DNA of 15,580 nt from CAYNWK01 sp964400875 (GTDB lineage Bacteria; Chloroflexota; Anaerolineae; Anaerolineales; UBA4823). Below, one piece after another: positions 6,064 through 13,603 of the stretch (its first letter is position 1; every line of letters begins with the position of its first letter). The notes beneath the pieces are model-generated. The model was not told where the DNA came from. It saw only the letters and a list, made by a program, of their open reading frames with translations, and made no database searches. The DNA lies in NCBI GenBank assembly GCA_964400875.1, contig CAYNWK010000100.1, positions 1 through 15,580 of the forward strand, written 5' to 3'. Both the position numbers and the translations under genes were made by a program.

Positions 6064-7340
6064 GGGGCGGGTTCATGCTCTTTCAGCCACAAGACCATCA
6101 TTTCGGGCTGCATGGTGCGATCCACAGCGAACTGCAGCTGGGCGCTGATGTGCTCCAGATCGACTTCATCGCGGGCGACGGCTGCGAATTGATCCAGAAT
6201 CTTCTCGGCGTCGTATTTGCGCCGGTAATAACGGCGGTCGATGGCTTTTTGGATCCGTACCCGCAGCGGGGTGAAAAGCGCCGCGATCACAAGGGTGGAA
6301 AGCACAACGGCAAGGGGGGAGCGGTTGCCGGTTAGGGCAGACAGCAGGCTTTCGGATAAAACGATGCTGAGGAAATAAATCCCCCCTAAGGAGAGGGTCA
6401 GGGCGCCGTAGATCAGTGTGCGCCGGATGATCAGATCAATGTCCCACAAGCGGTGGCGCAGTATCGAAAGACCAATGCTCAAGGGAATGAGCACGGCGAT
6501 CATGAATTGAGCAGTAGCCAGGCCAAAAGCATTCAGCTTGGGGGGGATATAGTCGCTCAATATAACGGAAATGATCAGGACAACGAAAAGCAAGGGGATC
6601 ATACCCAGGCTCAGGATCACCCATTTGGTTTGCTGGCGCTGCAGTGGGTTGGAGACCCTGCGGTAGCGGTAGACCTGGGCGATGAACGCCGCCAGGATGG
6701 CGATGACCGTGTTGATCAGGAAGACCCCATACATCAGATCCGAAATGGCATAACCGGTTAGAAACAAAGCAATCCAGACCAGGTTGGTTTCCAAAGCCAA
6801 CCAGTGCATCCACCGCGGTACGAACCTGCCATCCGGAAAGATAAACAACAGATTGAGAAGCAGGAAGATCAGCTGAATTGAGAGGAAACCGTAGGTCCCG
6901 ACCAACAGCTGCTCGAACCGGCTAAGCGGGTAGTGCACGAATTCCGGTTCTCCCAGTGGAAGGAGGGTCAGCAGCACTAGGGAAACCGAGGTCAGCAAGG
7001 CGGTCCAGTCCCTGGAATTGCGCGGCAAAACCTGCCGTAGGTAAACAAACAGACCTGTGGAAAGCGCCACCAAGATGGTCGCGTATTGGGTAAACGTGAC
7101 ATATCCGGCCCAAAAGAAGCGACCAAAACCGAAAAGGCCGCTCAACCGGATGGAAGTCATCCCATTGTACAGGTCATCGAATTCTCCGGGCAGCTCCGCC
7201 GCCAGGACCGCCAGAGTAAGCAGGATGTAGAGTCCGCCGATCAATCTGGCCAGCGCGAACCACGGCAGCGCCGCCAGCCGGGAAAATCCACGCTGGCGGT
7301 CGCCGGATAAGGCGGTAGGTTTTTCAGGCAACTGGTCCAT
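6048..7340 (-). CDS. Multi-TM membrane protein, sensor-module type without kinase domain
   Basis: A 430-residue protein with roughly nine to ten hydrophobic helices, marked by FPDGRFVPRWMHWL (168-181), the cytoplasmic loop QVYRYRRVSNPLQRQQTKWV (222-241), RLWDIDLIIRRTLIYGAL (297-313) and a soluble tail RRYYRRKYDAEKILDQFA (369-386) ending near TMQPEMMVLWLK. I recall such modules as N-terminal halves of Chloroflexota sensor kinases; here no kinase follows. ATG 7340 is chosen because CGGGAAA immediately precedes it and the upstream gene stops seven bases before it; a longer frame from 7385 would overlap that gene. The membrane domain is clearly homologous to the first half of the upstream fusion protein, suggesting tandem duplication. 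Last gene of a three-gene operon. Function unknown. Confidence 0.85.
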   Translation of the reverse strand: MDQLPEKPTALSGDRQRGFSRLAALPWFALARLIGGLYILLTLAVLAAELPGEFDDLYNGMTSIRLSGLFGFGRFFWAGYVTFTQYATILVALSTGLFVYLRQVLPRNSRDWTALLTSVSLVLLTLLPLGEPEFVHYPLSRFEQLLVGTYGFLSIQLIFLLLNLLFIFPDGRFVPRWMHWLALETNLVWIALFLTGYAISDLMYGVFLINTVIAILAAFIAQVYRYRRVSNPLQRQQTKWVILSLGMIPLLFVVLIISVILSDYIPPKLNAFGLATAQFMIAVLIPLSIGLSILRHRLWDIDLIIRRTLIYGALTLSLGGIYFLSIVLSESLLSALTGNRSPLAVVLSTLVIAALFTPLRVRIQKAIDRRYYRRKYDAEKILDQFAAVARDEVDLEHISAQLQFAVDRTMQPEMMVLWLKEHEPAPYDPA

Positions 7341-7347
7341 TTTCCCG

Positions 7348-9452
7348 TTACGGTTGGTTGAGTGTGCGCAAGAAGTCCGCTTCAAAGGCTTGATCGTCGG
7401 CCCACTTGGCGTAGCGCGCCGGGTAACCTTGGTTTAACAGGCGGGTCAGGCCGCTGTTGGTTCCGCTGGCGGTGCTGACCCAGATTCTCCCCGTTTTGAT
7501 ATATCCCAGGCTTTCGTCCACAGCCAACGCTGCGGTCAGCGGATCCCAGAAGTAATAACCGCCTGAGGCGATAAAGTCGAGCTGCCCGGAAAGCAGATCG
7601 TAGGCCAGTTCTGCTTCCGGCGTGCGGCGGTTTGCACCCAGTTGAAAGTAGAAGTCCAGGTCGATAGGCACGTGGTTGGTGGCGTCCAGCGGCACCAGGG
7701 TGACCGGCGCGCCGGAGGTCAGGACGATCTCGAGCGCCAGCGGATCAATGTAAACATTCCATTCCGCCACCTGGTTGTCGATGCCTGCCCCAGAAAAACC
7801 GACGTTGCCCAACACTTCCAGCGCGCCGCCCATCACGTAGATCTCCGCCACGTTCTCCAAAAAGGATGGGTCCTGTTGAATGGCATCCGCCAGGTTGGTC
7901 AGTGGTCCCAAGGTGACCACGGTGACCTTCTGAGAGGCCTGCCCAATCGTCTCAATCAGCAGATCCGGCGCAGTTTGCCCGGAAGGCGTAATCCTGCCTT
8001 CAGGCAGTCGGCCCCCTCTTGGAGCGTCGGCCATCTCCCGCCATTCCGTGGGGAAGACGTGATCGCCCTGTAATGGGGTTTCCCTGCCGCAGGCCACCGG
8101 AATATCGCCCTGCCCGGACAGTTCCGCCAGCCCCAGNNNNNNNNNNNNNNNNNNNNNNNNNNNNNNNNNNNNNNNNNNNNNNNNNNNNNNNNNNNNNNNN
8201 NNNNNNNNNNNNNNNNNNNNNNNNNNNNNNNNNNNNCCCTGCCGCAGGCCACCGGAATATCGCCCTGCCCGGACAGTTCCGCCAGCCCCAGCGCGTTGCG
8301 CACGCCGGGCTCGCAGTGCGTTTCGCCGGTTCCGGAGATCGTGATCGCCAGCACCTCCACCTCCGGCCTTTGCAGCAGGTAAAGGATCGCCATCCAGTCA
8401 TTGGGATCCATGTCGGTGTCGATCACCACCGGTTCGGTTTCACTGCTTGCGGGCAGCGGTTCAACGGGCATCGATAGAACGACTCCGGCCCTGGTCGCTT
8501 GCAGAGACAGGCCAAGCCCGCCGATCCAGAGTATGGCGAACGAGGCTGCGAAGATCCGGCCCCGCCTCTCTTGGGCCTTCGAGAGGGAGACCTCCCACAG
8601 GCCGCGGCGCTGGATAGCCCACACCAGGCTGAGCGGCAGTAAGGTGGGGATGAGGATCTGCGCGGGTACAGCGATTATTCTAACCCAGGCCGCCCCGTCC
8701 AGTTCAAGACCTAAAATAAATACCAGGGGCAGCGCGGTCAATGCAGCGATCACCCATTTTGTCTGGCGTCGCTGAGCGTGGTCAGCCAGGCGGCGATAGC
8801 GGTAAACTTGACCGGCGAGACCTGCCAACATCCCGGAAAAGAAAAACAGCAGCATCGCGATCCAGGTCCAATCGGCCTCAATCGAAATGAGCAGATAAAA
8901 GCCGGCCAGGTTTCCACTGAGGAAGGTATACGCCGCCCAGCGCAGTTTCTTGGGTGCGATGCGGCCGTCCGGAAATACATAGAAGAACAGCACGAAGGAG
9001 GTCAACGCCAGAAGCGTCAGGAACTGGTTAGCGCCCTCTATCCAGGGGTCCCAGGCTGGCGGCAGGCGGCTGGTCGCGTCCAACGTCTCCAGGATGAAGG
9101 GTCCCGGAAACACACACAGCACCAGTGCGGTGTATAAACCGATCCCGCTGAATTCGCTTTTGCGCAGCCCAACGGTGAAGTAAATGAAAATCCCTGCCAG
9201 CCAGAAGACTAAGCCTGCCAGGTGGCGCAACAACAGCATGAAAACGGCATATTGTGGGTAGCCAACGAGCTCGCTCACAGCAGGGTAGCTCTCCAGCGTC
9301 TGCCAGCTTTGGTAAGCCGCTCCCAGTGTTGCTGGTACAGTCGCGATCAGGACCACGATAGCCAGGGCTACTGGCAAGAGCCATAGCAGGCGAGCCGCTT
9401 GGAGCAGATCTGGCGATTTTCTCCCGCTTTGGATGCTTTGCTCAACGTTCAT
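7348..9452 (-). CDS. Membrane-anchored nucleoside hydrolase fusion (split by assembly gap)
   Basis: Collapsing the 100 Ns and one copy of the flanking 55-bp duplication removes 155 bp and joins two fragments in frame as a 649-residue protein. Residues 1-325 hold about nine transmembrane helices, with FPDGRIAPKKLRW and QVYRYRRLADHAQRRQTKWV loops like the downstream membrane protein. Residues about 340-649 are an inosine-uridine-type nucleoside hydrolase: DTDMDPND (345-352), TLGPLTNLA (462-470), VMGGAL, AEWN (511-514) and WDPLTAA (584-590). Compared with the classic enzyme, D347, D352 and D585 match calcium-binding aspartates, the usual D14 is Asn (N351) and the His before the last Asp is Trp (W584). 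Positive residues place the last helix exiting the cytoplasm, so the catalytic domain should face outward. The TAA stop of the hydrolase gene lies 14 bp upstream. Likely N-glycosidic bond hydrolysis of an extracellular nucleoside; specificity unknown. Confidence 0.85.
8082..8136. repeat. 55-bp duplicate at left side of gap (assembly artefact)
   Basis: Bases 8082-8136 are identical to 8237-8291 across all 55 positions. A length of 55 equals a commonly used assembly k-mer, which points to an unmerged contig overlap rather than a biological repeat. Merging the copies restores the nucleoside hydrolase frame. Confidence 0.9.
8137..8236. other. Assembly gap of exactly 100 N
   Basis: The gap is 100 Ns, the usual placeholder for a gap of unknown size. 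Because the same 55 bp ends the left contig and begins the right one, the true gap length is probably negative, meaning that the contigs overlap. Nothing needs to be missing here. Confidence 0.95.
8237..8291. repeat. 55-bp duplicate at right side of gap (assembly artefact)
   Basis: Second copy of the 55-bp sequence that precedes the gap. It encodes the LAELSGQGDIPVACG region of the hydrolase domain, which should occur only once. Confidence 0.9.
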
Positions 9453-9466
9453 CGGTTTGTTATTCC

Positions 9467-10357
9467 TTAGACCACATCCAGGATCTGCTTGACGGCTTCA
9501 GCCATCGCTTCCGGGTGCACCACGGGAAGGTCGCTGTGCTCGCAGCCTGCCACGATGCGGTGCTCGGCGCGCGAAGACAGTTTAGCCTGCTCTTCGCGCA
9601 GCTTGAGGAGGCTGCGTTTCATCGCGGTCTGCTTTCCCCTCACCCACCAATCGGCGCTCAGCACGATCACCGGCAGGTCGCCCAGGCTGCCGGTTTCGCC
9701 GCGCGCCTGGGCAAAATTCTCGAGGCCCATTTCCGCCTCGCGACCAGCAGTGTGAAAGTCTTGAGAATGTGAGGCGAAGGCCAATAGGGCGCCCCAGGCT
9801 TCCGGAGGGAGAGTTTCCTCTCCTTCGGGCAGTAAGCGTTTAGCGAACGCAGGGCCGAACCAGCGCAGCAAGCCCAACCGCCCCATCCAGTCGAAGGCCT
9901 GGTAGCTGCGCCGCACCACCGCCGGCGAAGGCACGCCCTGCGCCCGCGTGAACATCTCCGGGTGTGAGGGGTCGACCAGGACCAACCCGGCTACCTCGCC
10001 CGGATACGCGTAAGCGTAAACCAGCATGTTAATCGCCCCAAAGGAGTGACCAACCAGGATGTAGGGCGGCGGAACCTCCGCTTTTTCCAGCAGGATGCGC
10101 AGTTCTGCCACGATCTGCCGGCTGGTGCGCTGCACGTGCTCCGGAGCGGGTTCGCTCCAGGCGTATCCGGCCCGGTCAAATGCGCAGGCGCGGGTGTGTT
10201 CAGCCGCAGCTGCCAGTGTGTTGGTCCACACGATGGAATTCGCCCCCAGGCCGGAGTCGAAAATCGCGGCCGGGTGGCCCTGCCCCTGGCACTGCAGGTG
10301 CAGCCGGTACCCACCCACGTCGTATAATCTTCCAGGCGCTGGGAAAGGCGCGCTCAT
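9467..10357 (-). CDS. Alpha/beta hydrolase
   Basis: A 296-residue alpha/beta-fold hydrolase. The nucleophile elbow is GHSFG (103-107, Ser105), the oxyanion region is FDSGLGANS (33-41), and the candidate acid and base are Asp236 (VIVLSADWW) and His274 (GCEHSDLPVVHPE). An FDRAGYAWSEP segment (60-70) is typical of the family. No signal peptide is evident, so a cytoplasmic esterase or peptidase-like activity is likely, with substrate unknown. ATG 10357 has GAGGAG eight bases upstream, a good ribosome-binding site. It is the first gene of the operon with the nucleoside hydrolase fusion and the second membrane protein; its stop is 14 bp before the next start. Confidence 0.9.
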   Translation of the reverse strand: MSAPFPAPGRLYDVGGYRLHLQCQGQGHPAAIFDSGLGANSIVWTNTLAAAAEHTRACAFDRAGYAWSEPAPEHVQRTSRQIVAELRILLEKAEVPPPYILVGHSFGAINMLVYAYAYPGEVAGLVLVDPSHPEMFTRAQGVPSPAVVRRSYQAFDWMGRLGLLRWFGPAFAKRLLPEGEETLPPEAWGALLAFASHSQDFHTAGREAEMGLENFAQARGETGSLGDLPVIVLSADWWVRGKQTAMKRSLLKLREEQAKLSSRAEHRIVAGCEHSDLPVVHPEAMAEAVKQILDVV

Positions 10358-10429
10358 TGCATTAACTCCTCAGCTGGACGTGCACAAAACGGGTTGTTTA
10401 AATTTAATTGTAGAGATGAAGCGTCCGGG

Positions 10430-10453
10430 GATCGTTACGAAGATCGTTACGAA
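10430..10453. repeat. Two exact tandem 12-mers upstream of the hydrolase operon
   Basis: GATCGTTACGAA occurs twice head to tail (10430-10441 and 10442-10453), with a degenerate third GTACGAA nearby (about 10465-10471). They lie 72-95 bp upstream of ATG 10357 in the only intergenic space between the kinase gene and the hydrolase operon. Position and spacing suggest binding sites for a regulator, perhaps the adjacent response regulator; the factor is not known. Confidence 0.5.
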
Positions 10454-10489
10454 TATGCGTCTTTGTACGAAGAGCCAGAGGAATAAAAC

Positions 10490-12700
10490 TTAGCTGTTGG
10501 GCGGGATCTCCAGCGTCAGCCGGGTGTACTGCCCGGGGCGGCTGCTGACCGTCAGCGCCCCGCCGATCACGGCCATCAAGGTGCTGTGCAGCGCCAGCCC
10601 TTGCCCGCTGCCCCCACCGCGGTGGTCACCATCCCCCCCATTATCTGCGAGGAATTGACCCGGCAAAGCGGTGCCCTCAGCGGGCTCCCTCGCAAAGCCC
10701 ACCCCATTATCTTCGATGCTGAGCCGCAGCCGGCCCTGTGGGATGACCTGCACGGCGATCTGCAGGCACAGCCGGGCGTCCGTATGCTCCCCGCGGCCGT
10801 GGCGGGCGGCGTTGCGCAGCCCTTCTCGCGCCGCCGAGAAGGCCACCTCGGCGCTCAGCGGGGGTAAATCCCTGGCGAGCGCTTCGGCCTGGGGGTCGAT
10901 CTGCCAACCGACTTCGTCGAAAGCTCCGTCGAGTTCCCCCTCCACGGTGCGCCTCAGCGCGCCGATCAGCCCGGCGCGCGCCAACTCCGGCGGGGTCGCC
11001 GCCGGCATGGCGTGCAGCAGGTCCGAAAGCTGGCGGTGGATCTCGGCCAGCTGTTCCAGCACTTTGCCGCTCCCGGATGGCGCCTCGCCCGCGCCGGCCA
11101 ATTCGAGCATGGCGGTGTGCACCAGCGGCAGGATCTCGTCGTGCACCCGGCGGCGGGCGCGCTGGTCGGCCACCTGGCTGGCTACCAGGCGCTGGCGCTG
11201 TAAGGCGATCAGCCGGCGGGTCATCTCGGCGGTAGCCCGGGCGTCGATCAGCCGTTCGCCGGTCGCCTGGGCGATCTCGATCTCCTCTTGGGTGTACGGC
11301 CCGCCGCCTTGCTTTTCGCCCAACAGGATCACCCCGCTCAGCCCGGTTTCGCGCCACAGGGGCACGGCGTAGACCATCCCTTCGGCGGCATGTGGTTCCA
11401 GTTCCAAGCCGATCTCGCCGTCGGCCGGCAGCCTGGCGGCGAGATCGTTCATGTCCGGAGTGGAGAAGCTGAGCCCGGGGGGGTAATAAGAAGGCGGACC
11501 CGCCAGCAGCGCCAGCGGCCCGTACGGGATCAACGCCGCCCGTCGGGTTTCCAGGACGTTGAGGTACAGCGCCCGGAAAGGCGCATCCAGGTCCTCCTGG
11601 TCCTCGGGGTTTCCAGGGGCGCGTTCTTCCAGCATGCTGTCGAACATGCGCTGACCGGTTACGAAGGGGCGCAGGTTTTCGAACAGGCGCTGGCGTTCGG
11701 CGAAGGCCCGCCAGCCTAGCAAGGCAAAAAAGGCGATCATCACCATCGCCGAAAGCAGCAAGGTGTAGATCGGGCGCAAGCCCAAGGTCAGGCTGAGGGC
11801 AGCCAGGGCGCTGAAACCGGCCGCCAGGATCACGGCCCGGCGCCAGTACTGCAGCAGGCCGCGGCGCGGCAGCGTCTTACCGGTGAACACCTCGTAAGAA
11901 ACGACCGCCTGGCCCAAGACCAGCACGGTCGCGGCGATCAGCCCGGCGATCGCCAGGTCGAACCAGCCCACGGTGATCACGAGCGGGGGGGTGAAGATAC
12001 CGCGCCCGGCGTTCTCCACGATCCAGATCATCACCCAGCCCACCAGTAAACTGACCCCCAGCAGCATCAACGAGTTGGCGGTCAGCCAGCGGCGCGCCCG
12101 GGCGCGGGCCAGCTCGCCCATCAGGCGCTCGGAGCTCTCCGGATGGCGCAGGGCGTCCAGCGACAGCCCCATGCACAGCAGGGTGTAAAGCGGGTATGCC
12201 AGGATCAGCACGGGCAGGCCCGCGACGGTCGGAGCGCTTTCCAGGCGCTCGTAGGCCAGCACGCTCAACGAGGGCAGGGGGTTGGCGAAGATCAGCAGAC
12301 CGACCAGCGCCAGGCTGCAGGCGACCGCCAGCGCGAACCAGAACCGCTGCCGCCGGTAGAGCCGGCCTCTCCCTGAGGACGCTGCCCCCGAGCGGTCCCA
12401 GAACCCGGAGTACCATAACATCACCACGTACCACACGAAAGGCAGGCTCGCCACCGGGACCCACCCCGCCCGCCACCAAAAATTGAGCCCCGGAGCGATC
12501 ACGCTGACCCCGTAGCCCAGGATAGCCGAATGGCTGGTGAAGAAGATGGCGCCCAACAGCAGCCCGCCGGAGGACAGCCAGATGCCCCAGGCGCGCCGCT
12601 CGGCGTTAAGGAAGACCGTCAGCCCGAGCCAGAGCAGCAGCAGGGTGTTGAACAGCGAGACCGCCAGCGTGGCCCAGTCCAGCCAGAACAGCCCGGTCAT
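10490..12700 (-). CDS. Membrane sensor histidine kinase
   Basis: A 736-residue kinase from ATG 12700, which has GGGAGG four bases upstream and overlaps the regulator stop as ATGA. Residues 1-335 contain about nine hydrophobic helices. Residues about 370-480 look like a GAF-type sensor domain (MVYAVPLWRETGLSGVILLG). The dimerisation/phosphoacceptor helix holds RRRVHDEILPLVHTAML with His520, of the HisKA_3/NarX-like class. The ATPase domain has the N box AREGLRNAARHG (N630), D box EDNGVGF (D664) and a glycine-rich G box GGGSGQGLALHS (696-706). A glycine-rich insert (about 672-696) separates the D and G boxes. It should phosphorylate the response regulator encoded just upstream. The signal is unknown. 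Confidence 0.92.
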   Translation of the reverse strand: MTGLFWLDWATLAVSLFNTLLLLWLGLTVFLNAERRAWGIWLSSGGLLLGAIFFTSHSAILGYGVSVIAPGLNFWWRAGWVPVASLPFVWYVVMLWYSGFWDRSGAASSGRGRLYRRQRFWFALAVACSLALVGLLIFANPLPSLSVLAYERLESAPTVAGLPVLILAYPLYTLLCMGLSLDALRHPESSERLMGELARARARRWLTANSLMLLGVSLLVGWVMIWIVENAGRGIFTPPLVITVGWFDLAIAGLIAATVLVLGQAVVSYEVFTGKTLPRRGLLQYWRRAVILAAGFSALAALSLTLGLRPIYTLLLSAMVMIAFFALLGWRAFAERQRLFENLRPFVTGQRMFDSMLEERAPGNPEDQEDLDAPFRALYLNVLETRRAALIPYGPLALLAGPPSYYPPGLSFSTPDMNDLAARLPADGEIGLELEPHAAEGMVYAVPLWRETGLSGVILLGEKQGGGPYTQEEIEIAQATGERLIDARATAEMTRRLIALQRQRLVASQVADQRARRRVHDEILPLVHTAMLELAGAGEAPSGSGKVLEQLAEIHRQLSDLLHAMPAATPPELARAGLIGALRRTVEGELDGAFDEVGWQIDPQAEALARDLPPLSAEVAFSAAREGLRNAARHGRGEHTDARLCLQIAVQVIPQGRLRLSIEDNGVGFAREPAEGTALPGQFLADNGGDGDHRGGGSGQGLALHSTLMAVIGGALTVSSRPGQYTRLTLEIPPNS

Positions 12701-13437
12701 GCGCCCTCCCAGGGGACCCAATCGCCGCGCGCGTCCATCGTCCGGGGCGCGCCATCTTCATCCCAGGTCAGCAGCCGCCCGGTCAGCACGATGATCGCCG
12801 CGCGGGTGCGCGCCACCTTCTCGTCCGTAGCCGTCTCGTTCAACCCCCAGGCGGTGTAGATCTGCCCGTTGGTGCGGCTGATGGTGCGCTTATCCTGGAA
12901 GCCCATCCGGGCGGCGATCTGCTCGTTGGTCAGCCCGTCAGCCAGCATGCGCGCCACGGCCTGCTCGTTTGGCTCGAGCAGCGCCATGGGAGCTTGCTCG
13001 TCTTTGTGGCGCACTTCCTGGACGCGGGTCTCGATCTCGGGGTCGATGAAGCTGCGCCCGCTGACCGCATCCTTCAAAAGCGGGACGATCATCTGGGGCA
13101 GCAGGTAGTTGGATTTGCGCACGTAGGCGTAGTGGCTGAGGATGCCGGAGCGGCGGAAGTCGCGGAAATAGTCGTCGTCGTCCTGGATGGAATAGAACAC
13201 CACCGGCAGGCGGGGGAACTCGCGCCGGATAGCCACCGCCGCCTGGATGCCGTTCATCTCACCGGCCAGCTGCACGTCCATCAAGACCGCCTCCGGCTGC
13301 TGCCGGAGGCAGAAATGCAGCGCCTCCTCGCCGCTCTCGCAGGCGTGGATCACGCGCACTTCCCCGGTGGCTTCCAGCCCGGTCTGCAGCGCAGGTCGTA
13401 ATTTTTGGTTGTCTTCTACCAGCAGCAATGTGATCAT
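12697..13437 (-). CDS. Response regulator with LuxR/NarL-type HTH
   Basis: A 246-residue regulator. The receiver domain has the acidic pair E8/D9, phospho-acceptor D54 (VLMDVQL), switch Ser83 and Lys108 (VRKS). The C-terminal helix-turn-helix lies at about 152-215 (LEPNEQAVARMLADGLTNEQIAARMGF, then RTISRTNGQIYTAWGL). ATG 13437 is preferred over an in-frame TTG at 13479 because the receiver fold starts at MITLLLVEDN and the only promoter seen lies between the two. No good ribosome-binding site precedes it, and the predicted leader is very short. The stop overlaps the kinase start by four bases, so the pair is co-translated. Probable targets are its own promoter and the downstream hydrolase operon. 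Confidence 0.92.
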   Translation of the reverse strand: MITLLLVEDNQKLRPALQTGLEATGEVRVIHACESGEEALHFCLRQQPEAVLMDVQLAGEMNGIQAAVAIRREFPRLPVVFYSIQDDDDYFRDFRRSGILSHYAYVRKSNYLLPQMIVPLLKDAVSGRSFIDPEIETRVQEVRHKDEQAPMALLEPNEQAVARMLADGLTNEQIAARMGFQDKRTISRTNGQIYTAWGLNETATDEKVARTRAAIIVLTGRLLTWDEDGAPRTMDARGDWVPWEGA

Positions 13438-13450
13438 CGATTTTATCTTT

Positions 13451-13479
13451 AGGTTAAACGCGCTCGCGGATGGCGTCAA
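13451..13479 (-). promoter_or_regulatory. Candidate promoter of the response regulator-kinase pair
   Basis: The minus strand has TTGACG (13474-13479), a 17-bp spacer and TAACCT (13451-13456). The -35 is good (five of six) and the -10 weak (three of six). Transcription would start near 13444, only a few bases before ATG 13437. Confidence 0.4.
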
Positions 13480-13493
13480 GCACCCGGGTGCTT
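13478..13493. promoter_or_regulatory. Perfect 16-bp palindrome, probable operator
   Basis: AAGCACCCGGGTGCTT is a perfect palindrome with no loop, overlapping the -35 of the candidate regulator promoter, in the space between two divergent operons. A loopless palindrome without a T-tract fits a dimeric protein binding site better than a terminator. It could serve both operons. Confidence 0.55.
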
Positions 13494-13603
13494 AAAAGTC
13501 GCCGGCCGCGCGCTGGCTCCGGCGGAGCAGTTTCTGTAAGATAGGTATGGCGATTATACGCCAGCCGTGCTCGCAGAGGCTATCAAAAAGGTTGGAGGCG
13601 CTC

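Noticed and set aside
8082..8291. Biological direct repeat or CRISPR-like repeat around the N stretch
   Set aside because: Exact identity, abutment to a 100-N gap and restoration of the reading frame all indicate an assembly overlap.
13547..13603. ATG 13547 as the start of the radical SAM protein
   Set aside because: The extra 19 residues are not family-like and lack a ribosome-binding site, while TTG 13604 follows GGAGG at good spacing.
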